NCBI GenBank assembly: GCA_030697205.1
Contig: JAUYQP010000054.1
Span: forward strand, 1-60,083
Length of the DNA: 60,083 bases
From: Mycobacteriales bacterium
GTDB taxonomy: Bacteria; Actinomycetota; Actinomycetes; Mycobacteriales; SCTD01
Direction of reading: 5' to 3'
A program made the translations under genes and the position numbers. Numbering within the stretch: position 1 is the first letter of the stretch; each line of letters opens with the position of its first letter. Below the pieces are notes generated by a model, which saw only the letters and a list, made by a program, of their open reading frames with translations, was not told the origin of the DNA and made no database searches. Positions 26,103 to 37,928 of the stretch are shown one piece after another.

Positions 26103-27397
26103 CGCTGACCCCCGTGCTGTCCCGCCACTGGGACGACGCCGACTCCTTCACGATCGACGGCTACACCCGCCACGGCGGCTACACCGCCCTGACGAAGGCC
26201 CTCGGCCAGACGCCGGACTCGCTCATCCAGCTGGTCAAGGACTCCGGCCTGCGCGGCCGCGGCGGCGCCGGCTTCCCCACGGGAATGAAGTGGGGCTTCA
26301 TCCCGCAGGGCGACGGCAAGCCGCACTACCTCGTCGTCAACGCCGACGAGTCCGAGCCGGGGACCTGCAAGGACACCCCGCTCATGCTGTCCAACCCCCA
26401 CGTGCTCGTCGAGGGGGTGGCGATCGCGTCGTACGCCATCCGTGCCTCCTTCGCCGTCATCTACGTGCGCGGCGAGATCCTCCACGTCATCCGTCGGCTG
26501 CAGCAGGCCGTCGCCGATGCCTACGCCGCCGGCCACCTCGGCAAGGACATCCACGGCTCGGGCTTCGACCTCGACGTCGTCGTCCACTCCGGCGCGGGCG
26601 CCTACATCTGCGGCGAGGAGACGGCTCTGCTCGACTCCCTCGAGGGCTACCGCGGCCAGCCGCGGCTGCGCCCGCCGTTCCCCGCGACGCACGGCCTCTA
26701 CGCGAGCCCGACCGTCGTCAACAACGTCGAGTCGATCGCGTCGGTCCCCTCCATCGTGCTCGGCGGCGCCGAGTGGTTCTCGAGCATGGGCACCGAGAAG
26801 AGCAAGGGCTACACGCTCTACTCGCTGTCGGGCCACGTGAAGAACCCCGGCCAGTTCGAGGCCCCGCTCGGCATCACGCTGCGCGAGCTGCTCGACATGA
26901 GCGGTGGCATGCGCGAGGGCCACACCCTGAAGTTCTGGACCCCGGGCGGCTCCTCCACCCCGATCCTCACCGACGCGCACCTCGACGTCCCGCTCGACTA
27001 CGAGGGCGTCACCGCGGCCGGCTCGATGCTCGGCACCAAGGCCCTGCAGTGCTTCGACGAGACCACCTGCGTGGTTCGCGCCACGCTGCGCTGGACCGAG
27101 TTCTACGCCCACGAGTCCTGCGGCAAGTGCACGCCCTGCCGCGAGGGCACCTACTGGATGGTGCAGATCCTCAAGCGCCTCGAGGCCGGCACCGGCACCG
27201 AGGAGGACATCGCGACGCTGCTCGACACCTGCGACAACATCTTCGGCCGGTCCTTCTGCGCCCTCGGCGACGGCGCGACCAGCCCGATCGTGTCGGGTGT
27301 GCAGTACTTCCGCGACGAGTTCCTCGCCCACATCACCGGGCGCGGCTGCCCCTTCGACCCGGTGGCCTCGACCATCTTCGCCGGAGCCACTGCATGA
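26099..27397 (+). CDS. nuoF: NADH-quinone oxidoreductase subunit F
   Basis: 432 residues. FMN/NADH-binding subunit: [16 protein letters not shown] (FMN/NADH site), [29 protein letters not shown] and the N3 4Fe-4S ligands in [12 protein letters not shown] with a later Cys in FCALGDG. Oxidises NADH and passes electrons to NuoE/NuoG. Stop overlaps nuoG (ATGA). Confidence 0.96.
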   Translation: MTLTPVLSRHWDDADSFTIDGYTRHGGYTALTKALGQTPDSLIQLVKDSGLRGRGGAGFPTGMKWGFIPQGDGKPHYLVVNADESEPGTCKDTPLMLSNPHVLVEGVAIASYAIRASFAVIYVRGEILHVIRRLQQAVADAYAAGHLGKDIHGSGFDLDVVVHSGAGAYICGEETALLDSLEGYRGQPRLRPPFPATHGLYASPTVVNNVESIASVPSIVLGGAEWFSSMGTEKSKGYTLYSLSGHVKNPGQFEAPLGITLRELLDMSGGMREGHTLKFWTPGGSSTPILTDAHLDVPLDYEGVTAAGSMLGTKALQCFDETTCVVRATLRWTEFYAHESCGKCTPCREGTYWMVQILKRLEAGTGTEEDIATLLDTCDNIFGRSFCALGDGATSPIVSGVQYFRDEFLAHITGRGCPFDPVASTIFAGATA

Positions 27398-29913
27398 CCG
27401 CGACGCAGGACATCACGACGACGACCGACCTGGTCAGCCTGACCATCGACGGCTTCGAGGTGAGCGTCCCCAAGGGCACCCTCGTCATCCGCGCCGCCGA
27501 GCTCGTCGGGATCCAGATCCCGCGCTTCTGCGACCACCCGCTGCTCGACCCGGTCGGCGCGTGCCGCCAGTGCATCGTCGAGGTCGAGGGGCAGCGCAAG
27601 CCGCTCGCGTCCTGCACGACGACGGTCACCGAGGGCATGGTCGTCAAGACCCAGCTGACCAGCCCGGTCGCCGAGAAGGCCCAGAAGGGCACCCTCGAGC
27701 TGCTGCTCATCAACCACCCGCTCGACTGCCCGGTCTGCGACAAGGGCGGCGAGTGCCCGCTGCAGAACCAGGCGATGAGCCACGGCGGCAGCGAGTCGCG
27801 CTTCCACGACGTCAAGCGCACCTACCCCAAGCCGATCGCCATCTCGACGCAGGTCCTGCTCGACCGCGAGCGCTGCGTCCTCTGTGCCCGCTGCACCCGC
27901 TTCAGCCAGCAGATCGCCGGTGACCCCTTCATCGAGCTGTTCGAGCGCGGTGCGCTGCAGCAGGTCGCGATCTACACCGACACGCCGTTCGAGAGCTACT
28001 TCTCCGGCAACACCGTGCAGATCTGCCCGGTCGGCGCGCTCACCGGCGCGGCCTACCGCTTCCGCGCCCGCCCCTTCGACCTCGTCTCCTCGCCGATGGT
28101 CTGCGAGCACTGCGCGGCCGGCTGCGCGCTGCGCACCGACCACCGCCGCGGCAAGGTCCTGCGCCGCCTCGCCGGCGACGACCCGCAGGTCAACGAGGAG
28201 TGGAACTGCGACAAGGGCCGGTGGGGCTTCACCTACGCCACCCAGCCCGACCGCATCGCCGGCCCGCTCGTGCGCGACTACGACACCGGCCGGCTGCGGC
28301 CCGCGTCCTGGACCGAGGCGCTCGACGTCGCGGCCCGCGGCCTGACGATGGCCCGCGAGGGCAAGGGCGCCGCGGTCCTGCCCGGCGGCCGAGTCACCGT
28401 CGAGGACGCCTACGCCTACGCGAAGTTCGCTCGCGTCGCCCTCGGCACCCACGACATCGACGCCCGCACCCGCCCGGGGACCACCGAGGAGCTCGACTTC
28501 CTCGCGTCCTCGGTCGCCGGGCGCTACCTCGAGACGACCTACGCCGACGTGGAGGCCGCGCCGGCCGTCCTCGTCGCGGGGCTCGAGCTCGAGGAGGAGT
28601 CGCCGATCCTGTTCCTGCGGGTGCGCAAGGCCGCGCTCGCCGGCACGACCAAGGTCTGGGCCGTGGCGCCCTTCGCCACCCCGGGTACGACGAAGACCGG
28701 TGCGACGCTGCTCTCCACGGTGCCCGGCACCGAGGCCGCCGCACTGGCCGGCCTCGACGCCGACGTCGTGACCGCGCTGTCGCAGCCGGGTGCCGTCGTG
28801 CTCGTCGGCGAGCGCCTCGCGACCGCCCCCGGGGCGCTGTCCGCCGCCGCCGCGCTGGCGGCCCGCACCGGCGCCAAGCTCGCCTGGGTCCCGCGCCGCG
28901 CCGGTGAGCGCGGTGCCGTCGACGCCGGTGCGCTGCCGACGCTGCTGCCCGGTGGTCGCACCCTCGACCAGGCTGCCGACATCGAGGCCCTGTGGGGCCC
29001 GCTGCCGACCGAGCCCGGCCGCGACCTCGAGGCGATCCTCACCGCCGTGCGCGACGGCGAGCTCGACGCGCTCGTCGTCGGCGGGGTCGACCCGGCCGAC
29101 GTCCGCGACCCGCTGCTCGCCCTCGACGCGCTCGACAAGGCGTCGTTCCTCGTCAGCCTCGAGATCCGCCGTTCGCCCGTGACCGACCGCGCCGACGTGG
29201 TGCTGCCGGTGGCCGCGGTGGTCGAGAAGGCCGGCACCTTCCTCGACTGGGAGGGCCGCGCCCGCCCGTTCGAGGCCGTGCTGCAGACCTCGGGCGCGCT
29301 GCCCGACGTGCGCGTGCTCCACGTGCTCGCCGACGAGATGGACCGCCCGCTCGGGCTGCCCGACGTCGCGGCGGCCCGCGCGGAGATCGGCCGGCTCGGC
29401 GTGCGCGCGAGCGCCCCGGCGGTCCCGTCGTACTCCGCTGGTGAGGCCCCGTCGCCCATCGCCGGTCAGGCGGTCCTCGCGACTTGGCACTGGCTGCTCG
29501 ACGACGGCTCGCTGCTCGACGGCGAGCCGTTCCTCGCCGGCACGGCCAAGCGGCCGCGGCTGCACCTGTCCGCGGCGACCGCCGCCGAGATCGGCGCGGC
29601 GCAGGGCGACCTCGTGACCGTGACGACCGAGCGCGGCGCGCTGCAGCTGCCGCTGGTCGTCGCCGACCTGCCCGACCGCGTCGTGTGGGTCCCGACCCGG
29701 CTCGACGACGCCGCGGTCCGCCGCGACCTGTCGGCCGTCGGTGGCGACGTCGTTGCGATCGAGGGCCCGGGTGGCCCGGTGCCGCCGCCGAGCAGCCCGA
29801 TGAGCGAGGCCGAGGAGCGGATGGTCCCGACCGACACCGACCCGTCCGGCGAGGCCGCCAGCGACGTGCAGGACGCGGTCGCCGACCAGACCGACGGGGA
29901 GGGCCAGGCGTGA
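27394..29913 (+). CDS. nuoG: NADH-quinone oxidoreductase subunit G
   Basis: 839 residues. N-terminal 2Fe-2S ferredoxin domain (Cys46, Cys57, Cys60, Cys74), His-ligated 4Fe-4S segment ([17 protein letters not shown]), a second 4Fe-4S site ([11 protein letters not shown]), then a molybdopterin-oxidoreductase-like domain with an extra CEHCAAGC-type cluster motif. The molybdopterin part is degenerate, as expected of NuoG. The last 35 residues are an acidic, low-complexity tail. Stop overlaps nuoH (GTGA). Confidence 0.95.
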   Translation: MTATQDITTTTDLVSLTIDGFEVSVPKGTLVIRAAELVGIQIPRFCDHPLLDPVGACRQCIVEVEGQRKPLASCTTTVTEGMVVKTQLTSPVAEKAQKGTLELLLINHPLDCPVCDKGGECPLQNQAMSHGGSESRFHDVKRTYPKPIAISTQVLLDRERCVLCARCTRFSQQIAGDPFIELFERGALQQVAIYTDTPFESYFSGNTVQICPVGALTGAAYRFRARPFDLVSSPMVCEHCAAGCALRTDHRRGKVLRRLAGDDPQVNEEWNCDKGRWGFTYATQPDRIAGPLVRDYDTGRLRPASWTEALDVAARGLTMAREGKGAAVLPGGRVTVEDAYAYAKFARVALGTHDIDARTRPGTTEELDFLASSVAGRYLETTYADVEAAPAVLVAGLELEEESPILFLRVRKAALAGTTKVWAVAPFATPGTTKTGATLLSTVPGTEAAALAGLDADVVTALSQPGAVVLVGERLATAPGALSAAAALAARTGAKLAWVPRRAGERGAVDAGALPTLLPGGRTLDQAADIEALWGPLPTEPGRDLEAILTAVRDGELDALVVGGVDPADVRDPLLALDALDKASFLVSLEIRRSPVTDRADVVLPVAAVVEKAGTFLDWEGRARPFEAVLQTSGALPDVRVLHVLADEMDRPLGLPDVAAARAEIGRLGVRASAPAVPSYSAGEAPSPIAGQAVLATWHWLLDDGSLLDGEPFLAGTAKRPRLHLSAATAAEIGAAQGDLVTVTTERGALQLPLVVADLPDRVVWVPTRLDDAAVRRDLSAVGGDVVAIEGPGGPVPPPSSPMSEAEERMVPTDTDPSGEAASDVQDAVADQTDGEGQA

Positions 29914-31205
29914 ACGACACCGTGACGAGCCTCGGCAACGAGCCGCTCTGGCTGACCATCGGCAAGGTGCTGTTCGTCTTCGTCCTGCTGGTCCTGCTGA
30001 CGCTGTTCTCGATCGTCTTCGAGCGCAAGGTCGTCGCCTGGATGCAGATGCGCGTCGGCCCCAACCGGGTCGGCCCGCGCGGCTACCTCCAGTCCCTGGC
30101 CGACGGCATCAAGCTGGCGTTCAAGGAGGAGATCATCCCGGCGCTGGCCGACAAGCCGGTCTACGTCCTCGCACCGATCGTCTCCGCCGTCCCCGCCTTC
30201 CTCGCCTTCTCGGTCATCCCGTTCGGGCCCGAGGTGTCGATCGCCGGCGAGCAGACCTCGCTGCAGCTGACCGACCTGCCGATCGGTGTGCTGTTCGTGC
30301 TCGCCTGCTCGAGCGTCGGCGTCTTCGGCATCGTGCTCGCCGGCTGGTCCAGCGGCTCGGTCTACCCGCTGCTCGGCGGGCTGCGCTCTGCGGCGCAGGT
30401 CATCTCCTACGAAGTGGCGATGGGCCTGTCGTTCGTCGCGGTGTTCCTCTACGCCGGGTCGCTGTCGACCGCCGACATCGTCGACGGCCAGGCCGACAAG
30501 TGGTACGCCATCACGCTGCCGGTGTCGTTCGTCATCTACCTCATCGCGATGGTCGGTGAGACCAACCGCGCGCCCTTCGACCTCCCCGAGGCCGAGTCGG
30601 AGCTCGTCGGTGGCTTCCACACCGAGTACACCTCGCTGAAGTTCGCGATGTTCTTCCTCGCCGAGTACATCAACATCGTCACGGTCTCCGCGCTCGCGAC
30701 CACGATGTTCCTCGGCGGCTGGCGCGCGCCGTTCCCGTTCAGCCGCGTCGAGTGGATGAGCGAGGGCTGGTTCCCGATGGTGTGGTTCCTGCTCAAGGTC
30801 ATCGGCTTCATCTTCCTGTTCATCTGGCTGCGCGGGACCCTGCCCCGGATGCGCTACGACCAGTTCATGAAGCTCGGGTGGAAGGTCCTCATCCCGGTCA
30901 GCCTCGTCTGGATCCTGCTCGTCGCGGCGATCCGCACGCTGACCGAGGAGGTGCCCGACGGGCGCACCCGGGTCTTCTACATCCTGGCCGCGTTCGCCGT
31001 GCTGCTCGCGATCTTCTACCTCATCCCGCAGAAGCCCCCCGTCGTGGAGCCCACCCCCGAGGAGGGCCTCGTGCCGCTCGACCAGGGCGGCTTCCCGACA
31101 CCGCCGCTCGACCTCGTCGTGCCGCCCACGCCGCGATCGCTGCAGCAGGCCGCGGTCACGTCCGGCGCGCCCGCACGTCCCGAGGAGGAGGTGGACCGTG
31201 GCTAG
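29910..31205 (+). CDS. nuoH: NADH-quinone oxidoreductase subunit H
   Basis: 431 residues, eight or nine membrane helices. [20 protein letters not shown] and [17 protein letters not shown] are the classic ND1/NuoH motifs lining the quinone channel. The C-terminal 60 residues are a soluble Pro-rich extension not found in E. coli. Overlaps nuoG and nuoI at its ends. Confidence 0.96.
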   Translation: MNDTVTSLGNEPLWLTIGKVLFVFVLLVLLTLFSIVFERKVVAWMQMRVGPNRVGPRGYLQSLADGIKLAFKEEIIPALADKPVYVLAPIVSAVPAFLAFSVIPFGPEVSIAGEQTSLQLTDLPIGVLFVLACSSVGVFGIVLAGWSSGSVYPLLGGLRSAAQVISYEVAMGLSFVAVFLYAGSLSTADIVDGQADKWYAITLPVSFVIYLIAMVGETNRAPFDLPEAESELVGGFHTEYTSLKFAMFFLAEYINIVTVSALATTMFLGGWRAPFPFSRVEWMSEGWFPMVWFLLKVIGFIFLFIWLRGTLPRMRYDQFMKLGWKVLIPVSLVWILLVAAIRTLTEEVPDGRTRVFYILAAFAVLLAIFYLIPQKPPVVEPTPEEGLVPLDQGGFPTPPLDLVVPPTPRSLQQAAVTSGAPARPEEEVDRG

Positions 31206-31707
31206 CCTGTTCGACCCCGTGAAGGGGTTCGGCGTGACCTTCGGCGCCATGTTCAAGGAGAAGACCACCGAGGAGTACCCCGAGGTCAAGAAGGTCACGG
31301 CGCCGCGCTACCACGGCCGCCACGTCCTCAACCGACACCCGGACGGCCTCGAGAAGTGCATCGGCTGCGAGCTCTGCGCGTGGGCCTGCCCGGCCGACGC
31401 GATCTACGTCGAGGGTGCCGACAACACCGACGAGCGGCGCTTCTCGCCCGGTGAGCGCTACGCCGCCGTCTACCAGATCAACTACCTGCGCTGCATCTTC
31501 TGCGGCCTGTGCATCGAGGCGTGCCCGACCCGGTCGCTGACGATGACCAACGAGTTCGAGCTCGCTGACGACAGCCGCACCGCGCTGATCTTCACCAAGG
31601 AGCAGCTGATGGCCCCGCTGCTGCCGGGCATGGAGCAGCCGCCGCACCCCATGCGGCTCGGCGACTCCGACACCGACTACTACGTGGGCGCGGGAGGCGA
31701 CCAGTGA
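31198..31707 (+). CDS. nuoI: NADH-quinone oxidoreductase subunit I
   Basis: 169 residues from GTG 31198. Two 4Fe-4S ferredoxin motifs, [12 protein letters not shown] (Cys54, 57, 60, 64) and [12 protein letters not shown], carry clusters N6a and N6b linking NuoG to NuoB. Overlaps nuoH by 8 nt and nuoJ by 4 nt. Confidence 0.96.
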   Translation: MASLFDPVKGFGVTFGAMFKEKTTEEYPEVKKVTAPRYHGRHVLNRHPDGLEKCIGCELCAWACPADAIYVEGADNTDERRFSPGERYAAVYQINYLRCIFCGLCIEACPTRSLTMTNEFELADDSRTALIFTKEQLMAPLLPGMEQPPHPMRLGDSDTDYYVGAGGDQ

Positions 31708-32450
31708 CCGGAGCTGTCACGGCCGACGTGCTGGCCGCCGCCTCCACCGGCGAGGCGATCACCTTCTGGGTGCTCGGCCCGCTGTGCGTCATCGCGGCCG
31801 CCGCGATGGTGCTCTCGCGCAACGCCGTGCACGCCGCGCTGTTCCTGGCCGCGGTGATGCTGTCGCTCGCCGGCCTCTACGCCGTGCAGGACGCGCCGTT
31901 CCTCGCCGCGGTGCAGGTCATCGTCTACACCGGCGCGATCCTCATGCTGTTCCTGTTCGTCCTCATGCTCGTCGGCGTCGATTCGGCGGACTCGCTCGTC
32001 GAGACGCTGCGCGGCCAGCGGGTCGCGACCTTCGTCGTGGGCATCGGCTTCGGCCTGCTGCTCATGGGCGCGGTCGGCAGCGCGGTCGACGGCGACGGCG
32101 CGGGCCTCACCGAGGCCAACCAGGACGGCAACGTCGTCGGCATCGCCCGGCTGCTGTTCACCAAGTACGTCTTCGCCTTCGAGGTCACCTCGGCGCTGCT
32201 CATCACTGCCGCGCTCGGCGCGATGGTGCTCGCCCACAAGGAGAAGGTCGGCGTCGCGGCGCTGACCCAGCGCGAGCGGGCCCGCGCCCGCTTCGCCAGC
32301 GGCCACCCGCACCCTCTGCCCGGACCGGGCGTCTTCGCCCTCGGTGACAACACCGCCATCGGCGCGCTGCTGCCCGACGGCAGCACCGCCCCCGGCTCGG
32401 TGAGCCCCACGCTGACCGAGGAGCCCCAGGGACCGGTGGTGCACGGATGA
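31704..32450 (+). CDS. nuoJ: NADH-quinone oxidoreductase subunit J
   Basis: 248 residues, five membrane helices, with the pi-bulge region [20 protein letters not shown] typical of NuoJ helix 3. The C-terminal 75 residues are a soluble extension. Start GTG overlaps nuoI; stop overlaps nuoK (ATGA). Confidence 0.95.
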   Translation: MTGAVTADVLAAASTGEAITFWVLGPLCVIAAAAMVLSRNAVHAALFLAAVMLSLAGLYAVQDAPFLAAVQVIVYTGAILMLFLFVLMLVGVDSADSLVETLRGQRVATFVVGIGFGLLLMGAVGSAVDGDGAGLTEANQDGNVVGIARLLFTKYVFAFEVTSALLITAALGAMVLAHKEKVGVAALTQRERARARFASGHPHPLPGPGVFALGDNTAIGALLPDGSTAPGSVSPTLTEEPQGPVVHG

Positions 32451-32746
32451 GCCCCAGCTACTACCTGGTCCTCGCGGCGCTGCTGTTCACGATCGGCGCC
32501 GTCGGTGTGCTGACCCGGCGCAACGCGATCCTGGTCTTCATGTGCGTGGAGCTGATGCTCAACAGCGTCAACCTCACTCTGGTCACCTTCAGTCGCATCA
32601 ACGGTTCGCTCGAGGGCCAGATCATGGCCTTCTTCGTGATGGTCGTCGCTGCGGCGGAGGTGGTCGTGGGCCTCGCGATCATCATGAGCATCTTCCGCAC
32701 CCGCCGCTCGGCGTCCGTCGACGACGCCAACCTGCTCAAGTACTAG
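32447..32746 (+). CDS. nuoK: NADH-quinone oxidoreductase subunit K
   Basis: 99 residues, three membrane helices, with the proton-path glutamates in [10 protein letters not shown] and [11 protein letters not shown]. Followed by a 76-nt gap before nuoL, the only real gap within nuo after nuoA; it holds a short candidate leader frame. Confidence 0.96.
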   Translation: MSPSYYLVLAALLFTIGAVGVLTRRNAILVFMCVELMLNSVNLTLVTFSRINGSLEGQIMAFFVMVVAAAEVVVGLAIIMSIFRTRRSASVDDANLLKY

Positions 32747-32796
32747 CCCCATCACCGGCCCTCCTGACCCTGGGCCGCACGAGACGAGGACGACCC

Positions 32797-32826
32797 GTGC
32801 CTGACCCGAACCGGTGCTCCCGGTGA
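32797..32826 (+). promoter_or_regulatory. Nine-codon leader frame coupled to nuoL
   Basis: GAGGA at 32786-32790 is correctly spaced for GTG 32797, which reads only VPDPNRCSR before TGA at 32824-32826. That stop overlaps GTG 32823 of nuoL in a GTGA arrangement. nuoL itself has no ribosome-binding site at usable distance, so ribosomes may reach it by terminating on this short frame. Inferred from spacing alone. Confidence 0.4.
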
Positions 32827-34784
32827 GCGCGCTCAGCGTGCTCGCCGAGGGCGAGGCCGTCGAGGTGACGACCCGCTACGTCGCCGCGACCGGCAGCTTC
32901 GAGCTGCTCTGGCTGCTCATCGCGCTGCCGCTGCTCGGTGCGGCCGTGCTGCTGCTCGGCGGTCGCCGCACCGACTCGTGGGGCCCCTACCTCGCCTGCG
33001 CGATGACGGGCTCGGCCTTCGTCTACGGCCTGATCAGCTTCTTCGCCCTCACCGGCGAGGCAGCCGGTGAGCGCTCGGTGCAGCGCACGCTGTTCTCGTG
33101 GATCCCGGTCAACGGGTTCAACGTGGACGCCGGTCTGCTCTACGACCCGCTGTCCGCGACCTTCGTGCTGCTCATCACCGGCGTGGGCTTCCTCATTCAC
33201 GTCTACTCGCTCGGTTACATGGGGCACGACCCGCGCAAGCGGCAGTTCTTCGCCTACCTCAACTTGTTCGTGGCCGCGATGCTGCTGCTCGTCCTCGGCG
33301 ACAGCTTCCTCGCGCTCTACGTCGGGTGGGAGGGCGTCGGCCTCGCGTCGTACCTGCTCATCGCCTTCTACTTCACCAAGCCGTCGGCGGCGACGGCGGC
33401 CAAGAAGGCCTTCATCGCCAACCGCGTCGGTGACGTCGGGCTGTCGCTCGCGATCATGGTGCTGTTCGCGGCGCTCGGCACCACCGACTTCCTCGGCGTC
33501 TTCAGCGCCGCCGAGGAGGGCGTCCTCGCCGGCGGCACCGCGACCGCCGTCGGCCTGCTGCTGCTGCTCGGCGCCTGCGGCAAGTCGGGGCAGTTCCCGC
33601 TCCACACCTGGCTGCCCGACGCGATGGAGGGCCCGACCCCGGTCTCCGCCCTCATCCACGCGGCAACCATGGTCACCGCCGGCGTCTACCTCATCGCCCG
33701 CTCCACGCCGATCTACCTGCAGACCCCCGACGCCGCGCTCGTCGTCAGCATCATCGGCGCGATCACACTGCTGATCGGCTGCATCATCGGCTGCGTCTAC
33801 GACGACATCAAGAAGGTGCTGGCCTACTCCACGGTGAGCCAGATCGGCTACATGTTCCTCGCGGTCGGGATCCCCGGCGCGGGCGCGGTGGCGATCCTGC
33901 ACCTGCTCACCCACGGCTTCTTCAAGGCCTGCATGTTCCTGTCGGCCGGATCGGTCATGCATGGCATGAACGACCAGGTCGACATCCGCCGCTTCGGTGC
34001 GCTCCGCAAGGAGATGCCGGTGACCTTCGCCTGCATGACGGCGGGCTACCTCGCCATCATCGGCTTCCCGCTCACCGCCGGCTTCTTCTCCAAGGACCTC
34101 ATCATCGAGCACGCCCTCGACCAGGGCGGCACCCGCGGGTGGGTCTTCGGCGGCATCGCGCTGCTGGGCGCCGGCCTTACCGCCTTCTACATGACGCGGC
34201 TGTGGACCATGACGTTCTTCGGGGAGAAGCGCTGGACGCCCGACGTCCACCCGCACGAGTCGCCGAAGGTCATGACGGTCCCGATGGGCATCCTCGCCGT
34301 CGGGGCGATCGTGCTCGGCTTCGTGCTCGTCAACGTCGTCGACCTGCAGGGCTGGCTCGCGCCGATCACGGGCACCGAGGCGGTCGACCACGTCCTCGCG
34401 CCGATCGTCGTCTCGATCCTCGCGACCACGGTCGCCGGCATCGGCGTTGCGCTCGCCTGGTTCCAGTACGCCACCAAGCCGGTCCCGACGACCCCGCCGG
34501 TCGCCGTCGGCCCGCTCACCACGGCGGCCCGCAACAACCTCTACCTCGACGCCCTCAACGAGGCCGTCCTCATGCGCCCCGGGCAGTACCTCACCCGGGC
34601 CCTGGTCTACGTCGACAACAAGGGCATCGACGGTGCGGTCAACGGCCTCGCGGCCGCTGTCGGCGGCGCCTCCGGCCGGCTGCGCAGACTGCAGACCGGC
34701 TTCGTGCGCTCCTACGCCCTGTCCGTCTTCGCAGGCGCCCTGCTCATCGCCGGCGCCCTGCTCGTGGTGAGGATCGGCGCATGA
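32823..34784 (+). CDS. nuoL: NADH-quinone oxidoreductase subunit L
   Basis: 653 residues from GTG 32823; GTG 32814 is an equally in-frame alternative. Antiporter-like proton-pumping subunit with [36 protein letters not shown] (helix 5 Glu) and [18 protein letters not shown]. The C-terminal lateral helix and final membrane span that distinguish NuoL from NuoM/N are present. Stop overlaps nuoM (ATGA). Confidence 0.95.
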   Translation: MSALSVLAEGEAVEVTTRYVAATGSFELLWLLIALPLLGAAVLLLGGRRTDSWGPYLACAMTGSAFVYGLISFFALTGEAAGERSVQRTLFSWIPVNGFNVDAGLLYDPLSATFVLLITGVGFLIHVYSLGYMGHDPRKRQFFAYLNLFVAAMLLLVLGDSFLALYVGWEGVGLASYLLIAFYFTKPSAATAAKKAFIANRVGDVGLSLAIMVLFAALGTTDFLGVFSAAEEGVLAGGTATAVGLLLLLGACGKSGQFPLHTWLPDAMEGPTPVSALIHAATMVTAGVYLIARSTPIYLQTPDAALVVSIIGAITLLIGCIIGCVYDDIKKVLAYSTVSQIGYMFLAVGIPGAGAVAILHLLTHGFFKACMFLSAGSVMHGMNDQVDIRRFGALRKEMPVTFACMTAGYLAIIGFPLTAGFFSKDLIIEHALDQGGTRGWVFGGIALLGAGLTAFYMTRLWTMTFFGEKRWTPDVHPHESPKVMTVPMGILAVGAIVLGFVLVNVVDLQGWLAPITGTEAVDHVLAPIVVSILATTVAGIGVALAWFQYATKPVPTTPPVAVGPLTTAARNNLYLDALNEAVLMRPGQYLTRALVYVDNKGIDGAVNGLAAAVGGASGRLRRLQTGFVRSYALSVFAGALLIAGALLVVRIGA

Positions 34785-36361
34785 CCGGCACCCCCTGGCT
34801 CACGATCCTCGGCATCACGCCGCTGGTCGGTGCGCTGCTGATCGCGCTCGTCCCGAAGGGCCGCGACGAGCTGGTCAAGCAGGTCGCCCTCGGCACCTCG
34901 CTCGTCGTGCTCGGCATGACGATCGCGATGTGCGCGGCCTTCGAGCCCAACGGCGAGCGCTTCCAGTTCGTGCAGGAGAAGGACTGGATCCCCACCTTCG
35001 GCGTGCAGTACGCCGTCGGTGCTGACGGCATCGCGCTGGTGCTCATCGCGCTGGTCGCGGTGCTGGTCCCCGTCGTGCTGCTCGCGAGCTGGGACGACGC
35101 CGACCCGACGCCGAACGACGACGGCTCCGCCTCGCCCCGCAAGCGCAGCGTCAAGACCTTCTTCGCGCTGCTGCTCATCCTCGAGACGATGATGATCGGC
35201 GTCTTCGCGGCGACCGACGTCTTCCTGTTCTACGTCTTCTTCGAGGCGATGCTCATCCCGATGTACTTCCTCATCGGGCAGTACGGCGGCCCGCAGCGCT
35301 CCTACGCCGCCGTGAAGTTCCTGCTCTACAGCCTCGTCGGCGGCCTGCTCATGCTGGCGTCGGTCATCGGGCTCTACGTCGTCTCCGCCGACCAGGGCGA
35401 GGGCACGTTCAACTTCGAGGCGCTTACCCAGCTGGAGATGTCCACGCCGCTGCAGATCGCGCTGTTCTCCGGCTTCTTCATCGCCTTCGCCATCAAGGCA
35501 CCGCTGTGGCCCTTCCACACCTGGCTGCCCGACGCCGGTGCCGAGGCACCTGTCGGCGGCGCGGTCCTGCTCGTCGGCATCCTCGACAAGGTCGGGACCT
35601 TCGGCTTCCTGCGCTACTGCCTGCCGCTGTTCCCCGACGCCGCCCGCGAGCTCGGCCCCTACATCATCGCGCTGTGCGTGATCGGCGTGCTCTACGGCGC
35701 GCTGCTCGCAATGGGCCAGACCGACCTCAAGCGGCTGGTGTCCTACACCTCGGTCGCCCACTTCGGCTTCATCGGGCTGGGCTGCTTCGCCTTCACGTCG
35801 CAGGCCGGCACCGGCGCGGTCCTCTACATGGTCAACCACGGCCTGTCGACGGGCGCGCTGTTCCTCGTCGTCGGCTTCCTCATCGCCCGCGGCAAGTCGC
35901 GCAACAAGGAGCACTACTCCGGCGTCGCGTCGATCACTCCGGTGCTCGGCGGCCTGTTCTTCGTCGCCGGCCTGTCCTCGCTGGCGCTGCCGGGGCTGTC
36001 GACCTTCATCAGCGAGTTCCTCGTGCTCGTCGGCACCTTCACCACCTACCCGGTGGCGGCCGTGCTCGCGACGCTCGGCATCATCCTCGCCGCGCTCTAC
36101 ATCCTGCTGGCCTACCAGCAGACGATGCAGGGCCCGCTCGAGCTCCCCGCGGGGATCGTCAAGGAGAAGGTCAAGGACCTGCGCTTCCGTGAGGTCGCCG
36201 CTGTCGCGCCCCTCATCGCCATGATGATCTTCCTCGGCTTTTACCCGAAGCCACTGCTCGACGTCATCACCCCCGCCGTCAACGCGACGCTGCAGCAGGA
36301 CGTCGGCGTGGAGGACCCCGCGCCGACCGACGCCGCCCCCGTCGCGACCGAGAGCAAGTAG
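34781..36361 (+). CDS. nuoM: NADH-quinone oxidoreductase subunit M
   Basis: 526 residues, about 14 membrane helices. Antiporter-like subunit with the helix-5 glutamate in [16 protein letters not shown] and the motif [20 protein letters not shown]. The last 30 residues form a soluble acidic tail. Confidence 0.95.
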   Translation: MTGTPWLTILGITPLVGALLIALVPKGRDELVKQVALGTSLVVLGMTIAMCAAFEPNGERFQFVQEKDWIPTFGVQYAVGADGIALVLIALVAVLVPVVLLASWDDADPTPNDDGSASPRKRSVKTFFALLLILETMMIGVFAATDVFLFYVFFEAMLIPMYFLIGQYGGPQRSYAAVKFLLYSLVGGLLMLASVIGLYVVSADQGEGTFNFEALTQLEMSTPLQIALFSGFFIAFAIKAPLWPFHTWLPDAGAEAPVGGAVLLVGILDKVGTFGFLRYCLPLFPDAARELGPYIIALCVIGVLYGALLAMGQTDLKRLVSYTSVAHFGFIGLGCFAFTSQAGTGAVLYMVNHGLSTGALFLVVGFLIARGKSRNKEHYSGVASITPVLGGLFFVAGLSSLALPGLSTFISEFLVLVGTFTTYPVAAVLATLGIILAALYILLAYQQTMQGPLELPAGIVKEKVKDLRFREVAAVAPLIAMMIFLGFYPKPLLDVITPAVNATLQQDVGVEDPAPTDAAPVATESK

Positions 36362-36367
36362 GCAACC

Positions 36368-37927
36368 GTGATCGACGACATCCAGTCGCCCTCCATCGCC
36401 TACGCGGCGCTGGCGCCGATGCTCCTCGTCTTCGGCGCCGCCGTGATCGGCGTGCTCGTCGAGGCCATCGCCCCCGCCGCCCAGCGGCGCGCCCTGCAGC
36501 TCGCCGTCGCCGCCGCGGGTCTGGTCGGGTCCTTCGTGGCCGTCGTCCTGCTCTGGGGCGACCGCACCGGTGAGGGCGGCGCCGGTGAGCTCACCGCCGA
36601 GGCCGCCATCGCCGTCGACGGCCCGACGCTGTTCCTACAGGCCACCCTCGCGGTGCTCGGCCTCGCCGGCATCATGCTGCTCGCCGAGCAGCGCCTCGAC
36701 AGCTCCGGTGGCGCCGTCGTCGCCAAGGCAGCGGTCCTGCCGGGCAGCCGCGAGGACGTCGCGCTGTCGGAGAGCGGCACGGTCCAGACCGAGATCTACC
36801 CGCTCGCGATGTTCGCGCTCGGCGGCATGATGCTCTTCCCCGCCTGCAACAACCTGCTGCTGATGTTCGTCGCGCTCGAGGTCCTGTCGCTGCCGCTCTA
36901 CCTGATGTGCGGGCTGGCCCGCCGTCGCCGCCTGCTGTCGCAGGAGGCCGCGGTGAAGTACTTCCTGCTCGGCGCGTTCTCCTCCGCCTTCTTCCTCTAC
37001 GGCGTCGCGCTCATCTACGGCTACGCCGGCAGCGTCGACCTCGGCGATGTCTTCGACGCCACCGGGGTCGCCTCCAGCAACGACCTGCTCCTCTACCTCG
37101 GCCTCGCGATGCTCGTCGTCGGCCTGCTCTTCAAGGTCGGCGCGGTGCCCTTCCAGGCATGGACGCCCGACGTCTACCAGGGCGCTCCGACGCCGGTCAC
37201 CGCCCTCATGGCGGCGTGCACCAAGGTCGCCGCCTTCGGCGCCGTGCTGCGCGTCCTGCAGGTCGGCTTCGAGCGCACCTCCTGGGACTGGCGCCCGATG
37301 ATGTGGGCGGTCGCGATCCTCACGATGGTGCTCGGCGCGGTGCTCGCGGTGACGCAGACCGACGTCAAGCGGATGCTCGCCTACTCCTCGATCGCCCACA
37401 CCGGCTTCATCTTGGTCGGCGTCATCGCGGTCAACAAGACCGGTCTCGCGAGCACGCTGTTCTACCTGCTGACCTACGGCTTCACGACCATCGCGAGCTT
37501 CGCGATCGTCAGCCTCGTCCGCGACAGCAGCGGCGAGGCCACCCACCTCGCGCAGTGGGCGGGCCTCGGTCGCAAGAGCCCGGTCGTCGCCGGGGCCTTT
37601 GCGCTGCTGCTCTTCGCGCTCGCCGGCATCCCGCTCACCAGCGGCTTCATGGCGAAGTTCGCGGTGTTCCAGGCCGCGACCGAGGGCGGTGCGACTGCGC
37701 TCGTTGTGGTCGGTGTCATCGCGAGCGCGGTGACGGCGTTCTTCTACGCCCGCGTCGTCGTGCTGATGTTCTTCCAGGAGCCGGCTCCGGACGGCCCGAC
37801 CGTCGCGATCCCGAGCGGTCTCACCGCCGCCGCGATCGCCGCGGGACTGGCCGTCACCGTCGTGCTCGGCGTCTACCCGCAGTCGGTCCTCGAGCTCGCG
37901 AACGACGCCGCCGTCTTCGTCCGCTGA
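36368..37927 (+). CDS. nuoN: NADH-quinone oxidoreductase subunit N
   Basis: 519 residues, antiporter-like. Helix-5 glutamate in FVALEVLSLPLYLMCGLAR and the motif FQAWTPDVYQGAPTPVTALM are present. Starts at GTG 6 nt after nuoM, with no clear Shine-Dalgarno site, so probably re-initiated from nuoM. Last nuo gene; completes a 14-subunit complex I in canonical order. Confidence 0.95.
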   Translation: MIDDIQSPSIAYAALAPMLLVFGAAVIGVLVEAIAPAAQRRALQLAVAAAGLVGSFVAVVLLWGDRTGEGGAGELTAEAAIAVDGPTLFLQATLAVLGLAGIMLLAEQRLDSSGGAVVAKAAVLPGSREDVALSESGTVQTEIYPLAMFALGGMMLFPACNNLLLMFVALEVLSLPLYLMCGLARRRRLLSQEAAVKYFLLGAFSSAFFLYGVALIYGYAGSVDLGDVFDATGVASSNDLLLYLGLAMLVVGLLFKVGAVPFQAWTPDVYQGAPTPVTALMAACTKVAAFGAVLRVLQVGFERTSWDWRPMMWAVAILTMVLGAVLAVTQTDVKRMLAYSSIAHTGFILVGVIAVNKTGLASTLFYLLTYGFTTIASFAIVSLVRDSSGEATHLAQWAGLGRKSPVVAGAFALLLFALAGIPLTSGFMAKFAVFQAATEGGATALVVVGVIASAVTAFFYARVVVLMFFQEPAPDGPTVAIPSGLTAAAIAAGLAVTVVLGVYPQSVLELANDAAVFVR

Positions 37928-37928
37928 C

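Noticed and set aside
27151-29565. 804-residue leftward open frame opposite nuoG
   Set aside because: It is the reverse complement of a strongly conserved gene, has Arg/Gly/Val-heavy composition without motifs, and is a typical shadow frame in high-GC DNA.
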